Assembly: GCF_014696925.1 (NCBI RefSeq) | Contig: NZ_JACJQY010000018.1 | Span: 29,624 to 93,623 of the forward strand | Direction: 5' to 3' | Length of the DNA stretch: 64,000 bases | DNA from: Phormidium tenue FACHB-1050 | GTDB lineage: Bacteria; Cyanobacteriota; Cyanobacteriia; Pseudanabaenales; Pseudanabaenaceae | Shown here: one piece after another, positions 34,752-43,929 of the stretch | How the letters are laid out: every line of letters starts with the position of its first letter | Numbering within the stretch: the stretch's first letter is position 1 | Made by a program: the position numbers and the translations under genes | Notes under the pieces: model-generated | Database searches by the model: none | Seen by the model: only the letters and a program-made list of their open reading frames with translations | Told to the model about the DNA's origin: nothing

Positions 34752-34866
34752 ATAGCTGTCGCCAGTCTTGATAGGACACAAAATCCAGAAACGAATGGCG
34801 GGGCTTTTCGCCACCATTCGCTTCTGAGGTTTGGGTTTATCCTAATACAAGTGGCTATAGCTATAA
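34752..34866 (+). mobile_element. Family A element, diverged copy
   Basis: Starts TATAGCTGTCGCCAGTCTT and ends GTGGCTATAGCTATA like the complete copies, 115 bp long. The inner palindrome reads AATCCAGAAACGAATGGC against GCCACCATTCGCTTCTGAGG and has accumulated mismatches, so this is an old copy. It lies about 100 bp upstream of a hybrid kinase gene. Confidence 0.8.
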
Positions 34867-34966
34867 GTTTAATCAGTCTCTTAAAATTGGTAATCTTTTC
34901 TAGATTGCATCACTCTTGTTTTGGACGCTTCAAGTAATTTCCAGTGCTTTTACAAAATTTCCCTAC

Positions 34967-36994
34967 ATGGACAATCCCAAAGTTTCTGAAGAAATATCCA
35001 CAAAAGATTGGCAAACGATCCAACAAGAGATCAAAGAATTACGAATGGAAGTCAGCCGACTTCAGATGGAAAACTGTGATCTGGAAAATTCCCTATTAAC
35101 CGCAGTTGAACATGGCGATCTTGTTGAATCGGAACTACTAGATGTCAATAAAAGATTAAAAAGTGAAATCATTGAACGCAAGATGGCTCAGGCTACCTTG
35201 CAATCAATTTTAGAGATTGTCTATCGTGATAAAAGCGATCTCGAAATCATGCTGATGACTACTACCGAACATGGTGACGCGATCGAATACGAGCAGTACA
35301 ATCGCGCCGTTGAAACCATGCGCCAGAGTGAGGAACAGTTTAGGGCGATCGCTGAATCAACCAGTATGGCAATGCTCGTAAGTAGCCTCTCAGATGGGAC
35401 GATCACCTATGCCAATACCAGCGCTGGCACAATGCTACAAAGGGAATCCCACGAGTTAATTAAACGCTCAATTAGGGATCTTTACTATTTACCAGCCGAC
35501 TGGGAGATTTTACAGCAGCAATTTTTGCAAAATCAAAGGGTACGTGACTATGAGATTCGTCTATGTAGAGCAAATCAAGAACCTGTGTGGGTACTAGCCT
35601 CCCTACACCCACTATGGCTAAAAGGTGAACAGGTCTTATTAAACACTTTTTATGATATTACGTTACTTAAAAAGATAGAAATTGCGCTACGTGAATCAGA
35701 AACAAAACTGCGGGAACAGGCTAACCTTTTAGAACATCGTGTTGAGGAAAGGACTCGCGATCTTAAACTTGCCAAAGAGGCTGCCGAGGCAGCAAGTCGC
35801 TCTAAAGCAGCATTTTTAGCCAACATGAGTCATGAATTGCGAACTCCTCTGAACGCGATTCTGGGCTTTGCTCAGCTTATGCTCTATGACCAAGAGTTAA
35901 ATGAGCAACATCAAGCTGACCTACAAACCATCTGCAATAGTGGTAATCATTTACTAACGATGATTAATGACATTTTAGAAATGTCGAAACTCGAAGCTGG
36001 TAGCGTACTTCTTCGAGAAAAGGAGTGCTATCTGTACAATATTGTGGATACGGCAAGAGATATGTTGTCTCTGAAAGCCCAAGAGAAATCGCTATCTTTC
36101 GATGTCAGCATTCAACCAGATGTTCCCCCCTATATTTATACCGATGAAGGTAAGTTACGCCAAATATTAATCAACTTGATCAGTAATGCGATCAAATTTA
36201 CGGACACAGGATATATTCGTGTTCGTGTGGATGTTCGTAGGCTTACGGAGGATGTGAAAGCTATAGCTGGAGAATATTCGGAAATACCTCGTATTCTTTG
36301 TTTTGAAGTGGAAGATACTGGATCAGGTATATCTGAAGCGGAAATATTAACCTTGTTTCAGCCTTTTGTGCAGACGCATTCTGGTAGGCGATCGCAAGAG
36401 GGAACGGGGTTAGGGCTATCCATTAGCTATAACTACGTCAAGATCATGGGTGGACAGATGTCTGTAACTAGTAAAGTTGGCGAAGGTTCTACTTTTAGCT
36501 TTTATATTCCTGTCAGATCCTTAGATTTATTTAGTCTAAATTCTCCTAGCAAATCGCCCAATCGGGTGATTGGTATTGAGGGAAATCCAACTTATCGCAT
36601 CTTAATTGCTGAAGATATCCGTTTAAATCGGCAACTATTAACTAGAATTCTATCGCCTCTGGGATTTGATGTGCGCGAAGTTAGTAATGGCGAAGAAGCG
36701 ATCGCCGTGTGGCAGTCTTGGGATCCACATTTGATCTGGATGGATGTCAGAATGCCTATATTGGGCGGACAAGAAGCAGCCGCAGCAATTAGGGAACTTG
36801 AATCAATGAGAAATATATCGGCATCGCAAAAAGTCCGAATTATTGCTCTAACTGCTAGCTTAATCGATCTTAGAGAAGAAGACTTGTTTTTGCACGGGTT
36901 CGATGGATTTCTCTCTAAACCATTTACTGAAGATAAGATTTTTGCCAGAATGGCTGAACATCTGAACTTGACCTATATTTACAGCAGTAAATAA
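34967..36994 (+). CDS. Hybrid histidine kinase (PAS-HisKA-HATPase-REC)
   Basis: 675 aa, soluble. An N-terminal coiled-coil region (about residues 1-110) contains two similar blocks with TAVEHGDLVE and TTTEHGDAIE. A PAS domain covers about 115-245, then a coiled coil, HisKA with H in FLANMSHELRTPLNAIL near residue 290, HATPase (NLISNAIKF, DTGSGIS, GTGLGLS) and a C-terminal receiver (ILIAEDIRLNRQLL, phospho-acceptor D in LIWMDVRMP, Lys in FLSKPFTED). The frame is open further upstream to a TTG at 34916; the ATG at 34967 (MDNPKVSEE) seems more natural, though neither has a clear ribosome-binding site. No partner gene adjacent. Confidence 0.9.
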   Translation: MDNPKVSEEISTKDWQTIQQEIKELRMEVSRLQMENCDLENSLLTAVEHGDLVESELLDVNKRLKSEIIERKMAQATLQSILEIVYRDKSDLEIMLMTTTEHGDAIEYEQYNRAVETMRQSEEQFRAIAESTSMAMLVSSLSDGTITYANTSAGTMLQRESHELIKRSIRDLYYLPADWEILQQQFLQNQRVRDYEIRLCRANQEPVWVLASLHPLWLKGEQVLLNTFYDITLLKKIEIALRESETKLREQANLLEHRVEERTRDLKLAKEAAEAASRSKAAFLANMSHELRTPLNAILGFAQLMLYDQELNEQHQADLQTICNSGNHLLTMINDILEMSKLEAGSVLLREKECYLYNIVDTARDMLSLKAQEKSLSFDVSIQPDVPPYIYTDEGKLRQILINLISNAIKFTDTGYIRVRVDVRRLTEDVKAIAGEYSEIPRILCFEVEDTGSGISEAEILTLFQPFVQTHSGRRSQEGTGLGLSISYNYVKIMGGQMSVTSKVGEGSTFSFYIPVRSLDLFSLNSPSKSPNRVIGIEGNPTYRILIAEDIRLNRQLLTRILSPLGFDVREVSNGEEAIAVWQSWDPHLIWMDVRMPILGGQEAAAAIRELESMRNISASQKVRIIALTASLIDLREEDLFLHGFDGFLSKPFTEDKIFARMAEHLNLTYIYSSK

Positions 36995-36997
36995 GTT

Positions 36998-37089
36998 ATA
37001 TAGCAACGCAAGAGATAGATAGGACATAAAACCAAAAAGATGGGTGGCGGCGCTTCGCGCCGCCACCCATCTTTTTGGTTTTATGTCCT
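36998..37089 (+). mobile_element. Family A element with 69-bp perfect palindrome
   Basis: The core 37021-37089 has 33-base perfect arms beginning AGGACATAAAACCAAAAAGA around TTC. The left end TATATAGCAACGCAAGAGAT is shortened relative to complete copies. The arms are unlike those of the copy at 52861 except the outer AGGACATAAAAC and inner GGCGGCGC. Confidence 0.85.
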
Positions 37090-37120
37090 AAGCAAACTCA
37101 GTAAGGCTTTAAACCCTTAT

Positions 37121-37160
37121 TGCATGGTAAGGGCAATTCATGAATTGCTCTTACCATGCA
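37121..37160. repeat. 40-bp inverted repeat TGCATGGTAAG
   Basis: Arms TGCATGGTAAGGGCAATTCA and near complement with no loop and one mismatch. A stretch just upstream (AACTCAGTAAGGCTTTAAACC) resembles the family B spacer. Confidence 0.75.
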
Positions 37161-37176
37161 TTCTTTTGCGTAAATT

Positions 37177-37443
37177 TTAATGCACATATGAACGAAATGG
37201 AGAAGCCTTTTCTGCTAAGATTTCCTGCATCTTCAAAGTGTTATACACAGGATTATGCTCATAATCTCCATAGAGAACAATATTTGCCAAAAATCCATTT
37301 ACCCCCTGTACATCTTCAATCCGTTCTACATATTTACAAGACTTGATCGATGGATTGTTTTTACGCCAGTTTAAATATTCGGAATAGCTACCTGCAATAA
37401 TAAGAGTCTGGCTGTTGTTGAAAGCATCAGTAATAGCGGTCAT
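37177..37443 (-). CDS. Small protein of unknown function
   Basis: 88 aa, not recognised. Mixed alpha/beta composition: ITDAFNNSQTLIIAGSYSEY suggests a helix then a buried strand, a central segment KYVERIEDVQGVNG, and a second buried strand ANIVLYGDY. No signal peptide or membrane segment. ATG at 37443. Convergent with the hybrid kinase gene across a family A palindrome; the spacer up to the DsbA-like gene at 37667 shows nothing notable. It looks like a real coding region by composition, but it could be a remnant. Confidence 0.5.
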   Translation of the reverse strand: MTAITDAFNNSQTLIIAGSYSEYLNWRKNNPSIKSCKYVERIEDVQGVNGFLANIVLYGDYEHNPVYNTLKMQEILAEKASPFRSYVH

Positions 37444-37666
37444 TTTTTATATCTATTAGTATTAATAAGATTTTCTTAATTACGTCTCAAAATAATTTCC
37501 TCAGTTGCAATCTTAAACAAACTTAGTATAACTTAACACATTTCGTCGTCACCCATTAGGGTGCTAGAAACAATAGAAATGCAAGGGCTGTACTTCTGTT
37601 TTTAATTAGCGATCGTGTAGACTGAAGACGAAAAGAATTCCGCCTTCTATTTGGGATGTTTTTGCA

Positions 37667-38428
37667 ATGCGCCTCCAACCTTATCTATTGTCAGCCTTAG
37701 TTGCGCTCTTACTGATGATTACTAGTTGTGCTTCTACAGGACAATCTGCTAGCGCTCAACTGTCTGATGCTCAATTTGAATCCAAAGTCTTAGAGATTAT
37801 TCGTAAAAATCCACAGGTGATTTTAGACTCCGTGCAGTCTTATCAAAGATCTCAGGCTCAGCAAGAAGAGCAGTTGCGCGATAAGGTGTTATCACAGATT
37901 CGCCAAGAGCCTCGTTTGTTACTTCGCAATTCCCCAGTGACAGGTTCGGCAAGTCAGAAAATTATTATGGCGGAATTCTCCGACTTTGAATGTCCTTTTT
38001 GTGCCAGAGGTCATGCTGTAGTCAAAGAATTTATGTCAAAAAATCAGAATGATGTAACTTTGGTATACAAGCATTTCCCCTTGTCAGAGATCCATGCTCA
38101 GGCGGAACCCGCAGCTTTTGCCTCATGGGCGGCTTTCCAACAAGGTAAGTTTTGGGAATACCATGATGCTTTGTTTGAGCAGCAGAACAAACTTGGTGAA
38201 GAGTTTTATTTGGAATTAGCTAAGAACTTAAAGCTTGATATTGATCGCTTTAATCGCGATCGCCAAAGCAAAGAAGCCAAGGAAGCAGTTAAGAAAGATT
38301 TTGAACTTGGTAAATCTTTAGGAGTGCGCGGCACACCTTCCTTTGTAGTAAACGGAGTATTTTTCTCTGGTGTACCAGAGGTCAAGGATTTGGAAGCATT
38401 GGTTGCTCAAATTAAAGCAGGTAAATAA
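37667..38428 (+). CDS. DsbA-family thioredoxin-fold lipoprotein
   Basis: 253 aa. A signal peptide ends in the lipobox MITSC (Cys at about residue 21), so an envelope-anchored oxidoreductase. The redox motif is CPFC in FSDFECPFCARGH near residue 110. GVRGTPSFVVNG near residue 222 holds the cis-proline and HFPLSEIHAQAEPAAFAS is typical of DsbA/thioredoxin_4 proteins. A helical N-terminal region (40-80) precedes the fold. Probably catalyses disulphide formation or isomerisation in the periplasm or lumen. The ATG at 37667 has GGGATG about 8 bases upstream. Two palindromes follow the stop and likely terminate the transcript. Confidence 0.9.
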   Translation: MRLQPYLLSALVALLLMITSCASTGQSASAQLSDAQFESKVLEIIRKNPQVILDSVQSYQRSQAQQEEQLRDKVLSQIRQEPRLLLRNSPVTGSASQKIIMAEFSDFECPFCARGHAVVKEFMSKNQNDVTLVYKHFPLSEIHAQAEPAAFASWAAFQQGKFWEYHDALFEQQNKLGEEFYLELAKNLKLDIDRFNRDRQSKEAKEAVKKDFELGKSLGVRGTPSFVVNGVFFSGVPEVKDLEALVAQIKAGK

Positions 38429-38465
38429 TTAGAGAATAGCTTTGCTAAGCAAAGCTATTCTCTAA
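38429..38465 (+). terminator. Perfect palindrome just after the DsbA-like gene, loop TAA
   Basis: Arms TTAGAGAATAGCTTTGC around TAA, starting at the base after the stop codon. A second, imperfect palindrome (38469-38511, AAAATCTCTAAAAAGCTTGC around TTT) follows; its arm begins with the same TCTCTAAA sequence, so the two may be related by duplication. Confidence 0.7.
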
Positions 38466-38574
38466 ATTAAAATCTCTAAAAAGCTTGCTTTGCGAGCCTT
38501 TTAGAGATTTTAAAAAAGTAGATCGCATTTTCTGTGTTTTTAGTAACTTTGTATTTTTTAGATGAGAAAAGTAA

Positions 38575-39921
38575 ATGAGCAATTGGAGTAAGCAAATAAC
38601 TATGACTCCCTTTGCTCGTTTATCCGATCGCCTGATCTGGCTATCAGAGCATCCGATCTATGGAGTAATGGCGATCGCTTTAGTAGCCTTTGCTAGCCGA
38701 TTTTGGAATTTGGATGGTCTGGGGGATATCGTTTTTGATGAGCTTTACTACCCTAAGTTTGCTCAAAATTATCTGCGTGGTGCGCCATTTTTTGATGCTC
38801 ACCCGCCCCTAGCCAAGTACATCATTGCCATAGGGATTCAGCTTTTTGGCTATGCACCCTTTGGCTATCGCTGTATGACTGCATTAGCAGGCTCACTGCT
38901 GCCCTTAGTTACCTATGAGTTGATTTGGCAGTTGAGCGATCGCCGTGGTTGGGCATGGCTAGCAGGTTGGTTTGTGGCAATGGATGGTTTGCTATTGGTG
39001 GAGTCACGGTTTGGCTTGATCAATACCTATATTCTGCTGTTTGGGATGCTCAGTCAGCTATGTATAGTGCTAGCCCTCAAGCGATCGCGCCAACGTTGGT
39101 TTTGGGTGATGGCTACAGGCTTAATGTTAGGCGCATCAATTAGTGTGAAGTGGACAGGCTTGGCTTATATTATCGGGCTTGCCGTTCTCATGGGTTATGC
39201 ATGGTCACGTTATCGCCAAACTTTAAATGCATTGCAAATCTTAATTGGTTTAATCATTTTACCGATCACCTTTTATTTTGTGCAGTGGATTCCGCATTTG
39301 ATGATGAATCACGAATTTGATATTTGGGAACTACATCAACAGATTCTTGGATTTCATCAAAACTTGGGTGCTGGCAAAACTGAACCGATTCATCCCTATT
39401 GTTCACCTTGGTGGAGTTGGATTTTATTAATTCGTCCAGTTGCCTATTTCTTTGAGATGCGTCCCAATAGCATGGTGCAATTTGTTCATGCGATGGGTAA
39501 TCCATTGTTATATTGGCTCAGTGCGATCGCCTTATTGATCTGGTTAGCTTTTTTAATTTCCTCGAAATTAAGATTTCCTCCAGAGATATTAACCCAAATG
39601 CTTCCTAAAGAGCGATCGCAACTATTTTGGTTTGCGTCCTATGTGACGATTAGTTTTGCTGGTCATTGGTTGCCTTGGAGCTTGAGCAAACGTTGCATAT
39701 TTCTTTATCACTATATGCCCGCCTCAGTTTTTGCCTTTGCCGCCCTTGCCCTTTTAGTTTCGGTGATGTGGCGATCGCCATTACAAGAAATTAGAACGCT
39801 CGGTTCGGGGATTGTAGGAATTATTGCGATCGCTTTTATATTTTGGTTGCCTATTTATATCGGTTTACCGATCTCATCGGGTTATTTGCCCGTGCTAATG
39901 TGGTTACCTAGCTGGATCTAA
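38575..39921 (+). CDS. PMT-type dolichyl/polyprenyl-phosphate-mannose protein glycosyltransferase
   Basis: 448 aa with about 9-11 membrane segments. The first external loop has VFDELYYPKFAQNYL then FFDAHPPLAKYI, the DE motif and HPP segment of the PMT/GT39 family (GT-C fold). The central domain with SPWWSWILLIRPVAYFFEM and the C-terminal FLYHYMPASVFAF (the four-helix PMT_4TMC region) agree. These enzymes transfer a sugar from a polyprenyl phosphate to protein hydroxyls in the envelope. ATG at 38575 with GAGAAAAG about 8 bases upstream. Independent gene. Confidence 0.88.
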   Translation: MSNWSKQITMTPFARLSDRLIWLSEHPIYGVMAIALVAFASRFWNLDGLGDIVFDELYYPKFAQNYLRGAPFFDAHPPLAKYIIAIGIQLFGYAPFGYRCMTALAGSLLPLVTYELIWQLSDRRGWAWLAGWFVAMDGLLLVESRFGLINTYILLFGMLSQLCIVLALKRSRQRWFWVMATGLMLGASISVKWTGLAYIIGLAVLMGYAWSRYRQTLNALQILIGLIILPITFYFVQWIPHLMMNHEFDIWELHQQILGFHQNLGAGKTEPIHPYCSPWWSWILLIRPVAYFFEMRPNSMVQFVHAMGNPLLYWLSAIALLIWLAFLISSKLRFPPEILTQMLPKERSQLFWFASYVTISFAGHWLPWSLSKRCIFLYHYMPASVFAFAALALLVSVMWRSPLQEIRTLGSGIVGIIAIAFIFWLPIYIGLPISSGYLPVLMWLPSWI

Positions 39922-40034
39922 CACAAGACGTTGCTTCGTAACGTCTCTACTCATACTTTTGACAAACGCGCAAGTGTTTCCAAAAGCTACGATAAGGTAA
40001 GCTAAGTTATCTCCTTGTTTGCAGTTCGGGAAAT

Positions 40035-41006
40035 ATGCAAAACTTTCGCAACTATTATGAAATCCTCGGTGTTCCGAAGACAGCTACGGCTGACGAAATT
40101 AAGCGCTCCTATCGCAGGTTAGCGCGGAAATATCATCCCGACCTGAATCCCAATGACAAGGCAGCCGAGGAGCGATTTAAAGATATTGGTGAAGCCTATG
40201 AAGTCTTATCTGATACCACCAAACGTCAGCAATACGATCGCTTTGGGCAATATTGGAAACAAGGCGGATTTCAAGGTGCAGGCGGACGACCACCATCATC
40301 GCGTGAGCAATATACGCCAGACTTTGAGCGTGGTGGCTACACAGGTGATGTGGACTTTAGCCAATATAACGACTTCCAAGAGTTTGTTGATCAACTCCTA
40401 GGCAAATTCCGCACCAATGAACGCGCCCAAGATACTGGTGGGGCTTCATCCTATCGCACCAGCACCCAAGCACCACCACGCCCCACACCACGCCGTGATT
40501 CGGAAGCTCTTTTAGAATTACCGCTCGAACGCGCCTATGTCGGTGGTCGCGAACGCATTCGTCTAGAAGATGGGCGATCGCTTGAGGTGAATATGCCCGC
40601 AGGTGTACTTTCGGGGCAAAGAATCCGCCTAAAAGGTCAGGGTGCATCAGGTGGCGATCTCTATCTCAAAATCACGCTTAAGCCCCATACATTCTTCACC
40701 CTCGAAGGTTCCGATATTCGCTGTCAATTGCCCATTTCACCGAGCGAGTCAGTTCTTGGTATTCAAGTGGAAGTGCCAACCCTCAGTGGATTAGTAAAGT
40801 TAACTATTCCCCCTGCGGTGAAGTCTGGACAGCAGTTAAGACTCTCTGGCAAGGGCTTTCCAAAAGATGCTAGAACCTTTGGCGATCAATATGTAGAAAT
40901 CCAGATTGTCGTTCCCAAAAATCCTAGCAAGCGTGAACGTGAACTTTACGAGCAGTTGCTAGAAATCCAATCCTTTGACCCTCGCGAAAACTTACCGAAA
41001 AAATAA
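40035..41006 (+). CDS. DnaJ-type co-chaperone without zinc finger (CbpA-like)
   Basis: 323 aa. The J domain (residues 4-70) has [10 protein letters not shown] with the HPD tripeptide that activates DnaK ATPase. A Gly/Phe-rich and low-complexity linker (75-155) follows, then two DnaJ C-terminal beta domains (about 160-310; [32 protein letters not shown]). The CxxCxGxG zinc repeats are absent, so it is a type II/CbpA-like J protein. ATG at 40035 with GGGAAAT upstream. A small palindrome follows, and crr6 begins 53 bp later on the same strand. Confidence 0.93.
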   Translation: MQNFRNYYEILGVPKTATADEIKRSYRRLARKYHPDLNPNDKAAEERFKDIGEAYEVLSDTTKRQQYDRFGQYWKQGGFQGAGGRPPSSREQYTPDFERGGYTGDVDFSQYNDFQEFVDQLLGKFRTNERAQDTGGASSYRTSTQAPPRPTPRRDSEALLELPLERAYVGGRERIRLEDGRSLEVNMPAGVLSGQRIRLKGQGASGGDLYLKITLKPHTFFTLEGSDIRCQLPISPSESVLGIQVEVPTLSGLVKLTIPPAVKSGQQLRLSGKGFPKDARTFGDQYVEIQIVVPKNPSKRERELYEQLLEIQSFDPRENLPKK

Positions 41007-41010
41007 ACAC

Positions 41011-41035
41011 TAGGGCGGCGCATTGCACCGCCCTA
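41011..41035. repeat. Small palindrome, loop ATT
   Basis: TAGGGCGGCGC-ATT-GCACCGCCCTA with one mismatch, between the DnaJ-type gene and crr6. Confidence 0.7.
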
Positions 41036-41058
41036 ACTTAATTCTATCTAAAAGCTAT

Positions 41059-41541
41059 ATGTCTACTGTCATCTACATTAACCAAGCCTGTATTGAGTCG
41101 CTGGATATTACTCCTGCCAAAATTGCGATCGAGAAGTTGTTAGCCAATTGGGATGAAACGCCAGAAAGCGATCGCCAATTTCAAATCGAACTTGTATGGG
41201 ATAAGGAAGATGGCGACCCTCGCGAATTATCAGAAATATCGGAAGTGCGTCTCTGGTTTGTGCGTCTCGATGCCACCTATCCTTGGTTTAGCTATCTCCT
41301 CGATTGGCGTGCAGAACTCAGTCGCTATGCCGCGATGCTAGTCCCCCATGAGTTTAAGCGCGAAGGTGATGGCTATGTGTTGCAATACAATCCTGAAGCA
41401 CTGGAGCTTTTTGTGATGCAGAAGGTATTCACAATTTCTCTCTGGCTCAAGTCTCGCGGTATTGATAGCACAGCCAAGTTACAACAAATGACTCAAAGCC
41501 TAGGTTATGAAATAGATACAGCATTTTTTAACCTCTTGTAA
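41059..41541 (+). CDS. CRR6-type NDH-1 biogenesis factor
   Basis: 160 aa. VIYINQACIESLDITPAKI at the start, LVWDKEDGDPRELSEISEVRL and RLDATYPWFSYLLDW are conserved blocks of the CRR6 (DUF1817) family, which in plants and cyanobacteria is needed to assemble the hydrophilic arm of the NDH-1 complex. The ATG at 41059 (MSTVIYI) is the natural start; an upstream TTG frame lies in the small palindrome. Soluble. Convergent with the HNH gene, 13 bp apart. Confidence 0.85.
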   Translation: MSTVIYINQACIESLDITPAKIAIEKLLANWDETPESDRQFQIELVWDKEDGDPRELSEISEVRLWFVRLDATYPWFSYLLDWRAELSRYAAMLVPHEFKREGDGYVLQYNPEALELFVMQKVFTISLWLKSRGIDSTAKLQQMTQSLGYEIDTAFFNLL

Positions 41542-41554
41542 ATTCTGAAGATAA

Positions 41555-41983
41555 TTAGTATTTAGGAGGATGTAGTCCTGCCATAAGTAGCAATTTTCTC
41601 ATATTGACCACTCCAGCACGATTCATTTGTAAGGCGTTGATAGTGGCTCTACCTATAGCTGTCAAACCAACTACTTGCAGGAAATCATCACTCCACACAA
41701 AGTTATCTATCCATTTTTGATTTCTGGGATTGTAAAGAGACACTAATTCGCGGCTAACTGGATCTGTAGATTGAGTTTTTGTGTATTTATGTCCATTGCA
41801 TCCACCACAGGAGAAGGCTAAGTTGTCCAGTGTTGTTGTTCCACCTTCGGAGATTGGCACAATATGATCGATAACAAATGGCTGTGCAGAGTAGTCCATA
41901 GAACATCGACAATATTCACAAAGTCGGTTAGCTCTTTCTATGATTTGACTCTCTTCCGTAGCTGTGATGTATCGCCTAGACAT
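41555..41983 (-). CDS. HNH endonuclease
   Basis: 142 aa. Classical HNH layout: zinc cysteines CEYC near residue 22, the catalytic DHIVPISEGG near residue 39, the N in LDNLAFSC, and the second cysteine pair CGGCNGHK near residue 58. The C-terminal half (residues 80-142) is a small extra domain common in cyanobacterial HNH proteins (NFVWSDDFLQVVGLTAIGRAT). The start ATG overlaps the stop of the gene at 41976 by eight bases, so the two are coupled. Such pairs are frequent in cyanobacteria; whether they are toxin-antitoxin or homing-related is not known to me. Confidence 0.9.
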   Translation of the reverse strand: MSRRYITATEESQIIERANRLCEYCRCSMDYSAQPFVIDHIVPISEGGTTTLDNLAFSCGGCNGHKYTKTQSTDPVSRELVSLYNPRNQKWIDNFVWSDDFLQVVGLTAIGRATINALQMNRAGVVNMRKLLLMAGLHPPKY

Positions 41984-42386
41984 GGACTGGTTGAGGATGA
42001 ATTTGTAGTTGCTTCATCAATTCGGCTAACGAAATATTTCGTAACTGCGATAACTGGATAAGATGCTGGAGGCGATCGCCATCAGCTTTTTCAACAACAT
42101 CGATCAAGTTAAGTAAATCTTGATGTTCTGCGGCAGTAATAGTTTGCGATCGCATTTTTGCGCTTAGTTCATTGTATTTCTGTTGTATTTCTTCTGGTAA
42201 AGCTTGATTTATTTTTTGTAGTAGTTCTAGTTCTAGTGTAGGAAGACTAGGATTTTGGCGATGGGCTAATACTTGTCGAACTTGAATAAGTAATTTCTCT
42301 AAATCAGGTGTGTCTAGCTGAGCTACTCCAGTTAGTAGTTGATCGAGTTCGATGCTGATCTCTGATTTAAATTGAACTGTAGCCAT
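41976..42386 (-). CDS. Helical partner protein of the HNH gene, unknown function
   Basis: 136 aa, almost all helical: FKSEISIELDQLLTGVAQLD, a DLEKLLIQVRQVLAHRQ segment, ALPEEIQQKYNELSAKMRSQ and LLNLIDVVEKADGDRLQHLI. No known domain recognised. The ATG at 42386 has AAAGG about 9 bases upstream and beats a TTG at 42404. The stop overlaps the HNH start. Degraded relatives lie at 43726-43929 and 43915-44172. By position and coupling it could be an antitoxin or a regulator of the nuclease, but this is inference. Confidence 0.7.
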   Translation of the reverse strand: MATVQFKSEISIELDQLLTGVAQLDTPDLEKLLIQVRQVLAHRQNPSLPTLELELLQKINQALPEEIQQKYNELSAKMRSQTITAAEHQDLLNLIDVVEKADGDRLQHLIQLSQLRNISLAELMKQLQIHPQPVHV

Positions 42387-42483
42387 GTGTAGTGACCTTT
42401 GCAAGGTTGTCGATTACATATTCTTAGTCAGAATTATAGCAAGACAAAATACTTGCCGCCATTTTTCGTATTAACTATTCCAA

Positions 42484-43620
42484 TTATTCATTTAAGAAAT
42501 CGTTGAGAATATCGACAATCACCTTAAAGTCAGCAAAATCTTTAGCATCCTTTTTCTCAGAACAAATCCATTTACAAAACCTCATCTTTTGAAATTCTTG
42601 AATTTTATTTACTTCTCCATAATCACCAATTTTAGTTTTTGGTAAATAAAATTCCTTAGTAAATAAATGATCAGGAAATAAATTTTCAATCCCTTTTTTG
42701 ATCTTTCTATTTTCCTGTTTAGGGATAGATCTTATTTTGAGATTATCATAATCAGCACTTTGCTTTTTCGTGTCACAGTCATATAAAAGCAACACTTTTC
42801 TAGTTAAAAACTTGGGATTAGAAAGAAGAACATCTCTAGTATTATTTAAACCACTATCTCCAGTATTAATGCTTTTTCCTTTATCTACAGAAGCTCCAAC
42901 CCACTCAATATCTACTTGAGCTAAGATTTCTGTTTTACCCAATAGATCCAATGCTGTTCTGATATAAATTGGATCTGTTTCACCTTCTGTCAAAACCAAG
43001 AATTTAGAACCTTTCTTAACAGTAGTTTGTACTTCATCTTTGATTATATTGACTCGTTTACAATATTTGTAAAACATAGTCTGTCCACGATTAGACATTT
43101 GATAACTACAATAATCTTCCCAAATATGTACTGACCAGTGATCTAGAGATACACGTAAATTTCGATATGTGTTGCTTTCGCTAGCATAACCATAACGGTA
43201 TTTTAAAAAACTTTCAGGATAAATAACTTTTGTGATTGCAGGAATATTAAAATGCGCCATAATTCTTAATATTCCTATACCTTCACCTTCCCACATTCTT
43301 AAATGTTGGATTACATAAGAAAGATTCGCGGGATTGTCTGGATCAGCAACAACAATAATACAAAAACCTAAATACAAAGGGTTGTTATGCTCACCATCAA
43401 AAAGACCTGCTTCATATGCATCAATAATTAATTGTGCTTGATTGTCTTCAAAATAAATATCATTATCAACATCAACCCACCAACTAGGAATTTCTTTTTT
43501 GTCAAATCCATAGCCACTCATTATCCAAAAACTACCAACAATATTTTGAGGATACTCTTCGAGTAATGCTTTAGCTCTGCGACAATTGGTAATTCCAATT
43601 TCAGGTAAATGTACTGTCAT
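42484..43620 (-). CDS. Unrecognised protein with C-terminal Toprim-like region
   Basis: 378 aa from the ATG at 43620 (MTVHLPEIGITNCRR). The N-terminal 200 residues match nothing I know; they contain a WWVDVDNDIYF stretch and a predicted alpha/beta fold. From about residue 205 a Toprim-like pattern appears: FLVLTEGETDPIYI (acidic Glu near 212) followed by VLLLYDCDTKK (Asp-x-Asp near 280), the E...DxD arrangement of topoisomerase-primase and OLD-family nucleases. An in-frame TTG at 43677 would add a hydrophobic stretch. Base composition is markedly AT-rich compared with neighbours, which suggests transfer. It sits beside the HNH pair and gene relics. Candidate defence nuclease, but unproven. 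Confidence 0.65.
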   Translation of the reverse strand: MTVHLPEIGITNCRRAKALLEEYPQNIVGSFWIMSGYGFDKKEIPSWWVDVDNDIYFEDNQAQLIIDAYEAGLFDGEHNNPLYLGFCIIVVADPDNPANLSYVIQHLRMWEGEGIGILRIMAHFNIPAITKVIYPESFLKYRYGYASESNTYRNLRVSLDHWSVHIWEDYCSYQMSNRGQTMFYKYCKRVNIIKDEVQTTVKKGSKFLVLTEGETDPIYIRTALDLLGKTEILAQVDIEWVGASVDKGKSINTGDSGLNNTRDVLLSNPKFLTRKVLLLYDCDTKKQSADYDNLKIRSIPKQENRKIKKGIENLFPDHLFTKEFYLPKTKIGDYGEVNKIQEFQKMRFCKWICSEKKDAKDFADFKVIVDILNDFLNE

Positions 43621-43725
43621 TCCTAAGATTCTTATGAGAAATACAATGAAATTATAATACAAGTAAACATAGTTCAAAATGCCATAAATACATAATTAAA
43701 ACCTTCATCCCTTCTCCCTAAAAGA

Positions 43726-43929
43726 ATGCAAATCCAGCAAATCAAACATGTCATGCTCTTTAAATTTACTGATGAACTGGGCGATCGCCTCTAAACCCTG
43801 CTCGATAAGAAAAAAGCAGATACAATAACTGCTACAGAAAATCTTGAGCTAGAAGCGATCGGAGAGCTAGACGAAATTTTTAGCTATGTTAATGGGGTGA
43901 TCGCTATGCAATCTCTAAAAACAGACTGA
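43726..43929 (+). pseudogene. Relic of a small helical-protein gene with a nonsense codon
   Basis: Reads MQIQQIKHVMLFKFTDELGD then RL-stop-TLLDKKKADT, continuing to GELDEIFSYVNG and ending at TGA 43927-43929. The internal stop is TAA at 43792-43794, one base from CAA (Gln), consistent with a point mutation in a real gene. The LLDKKKADT and LEAIGELDEI patterns are typical of small helical proteins next to cyanobacterial HNH or toxin-like genes. Confidence 0.6.
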
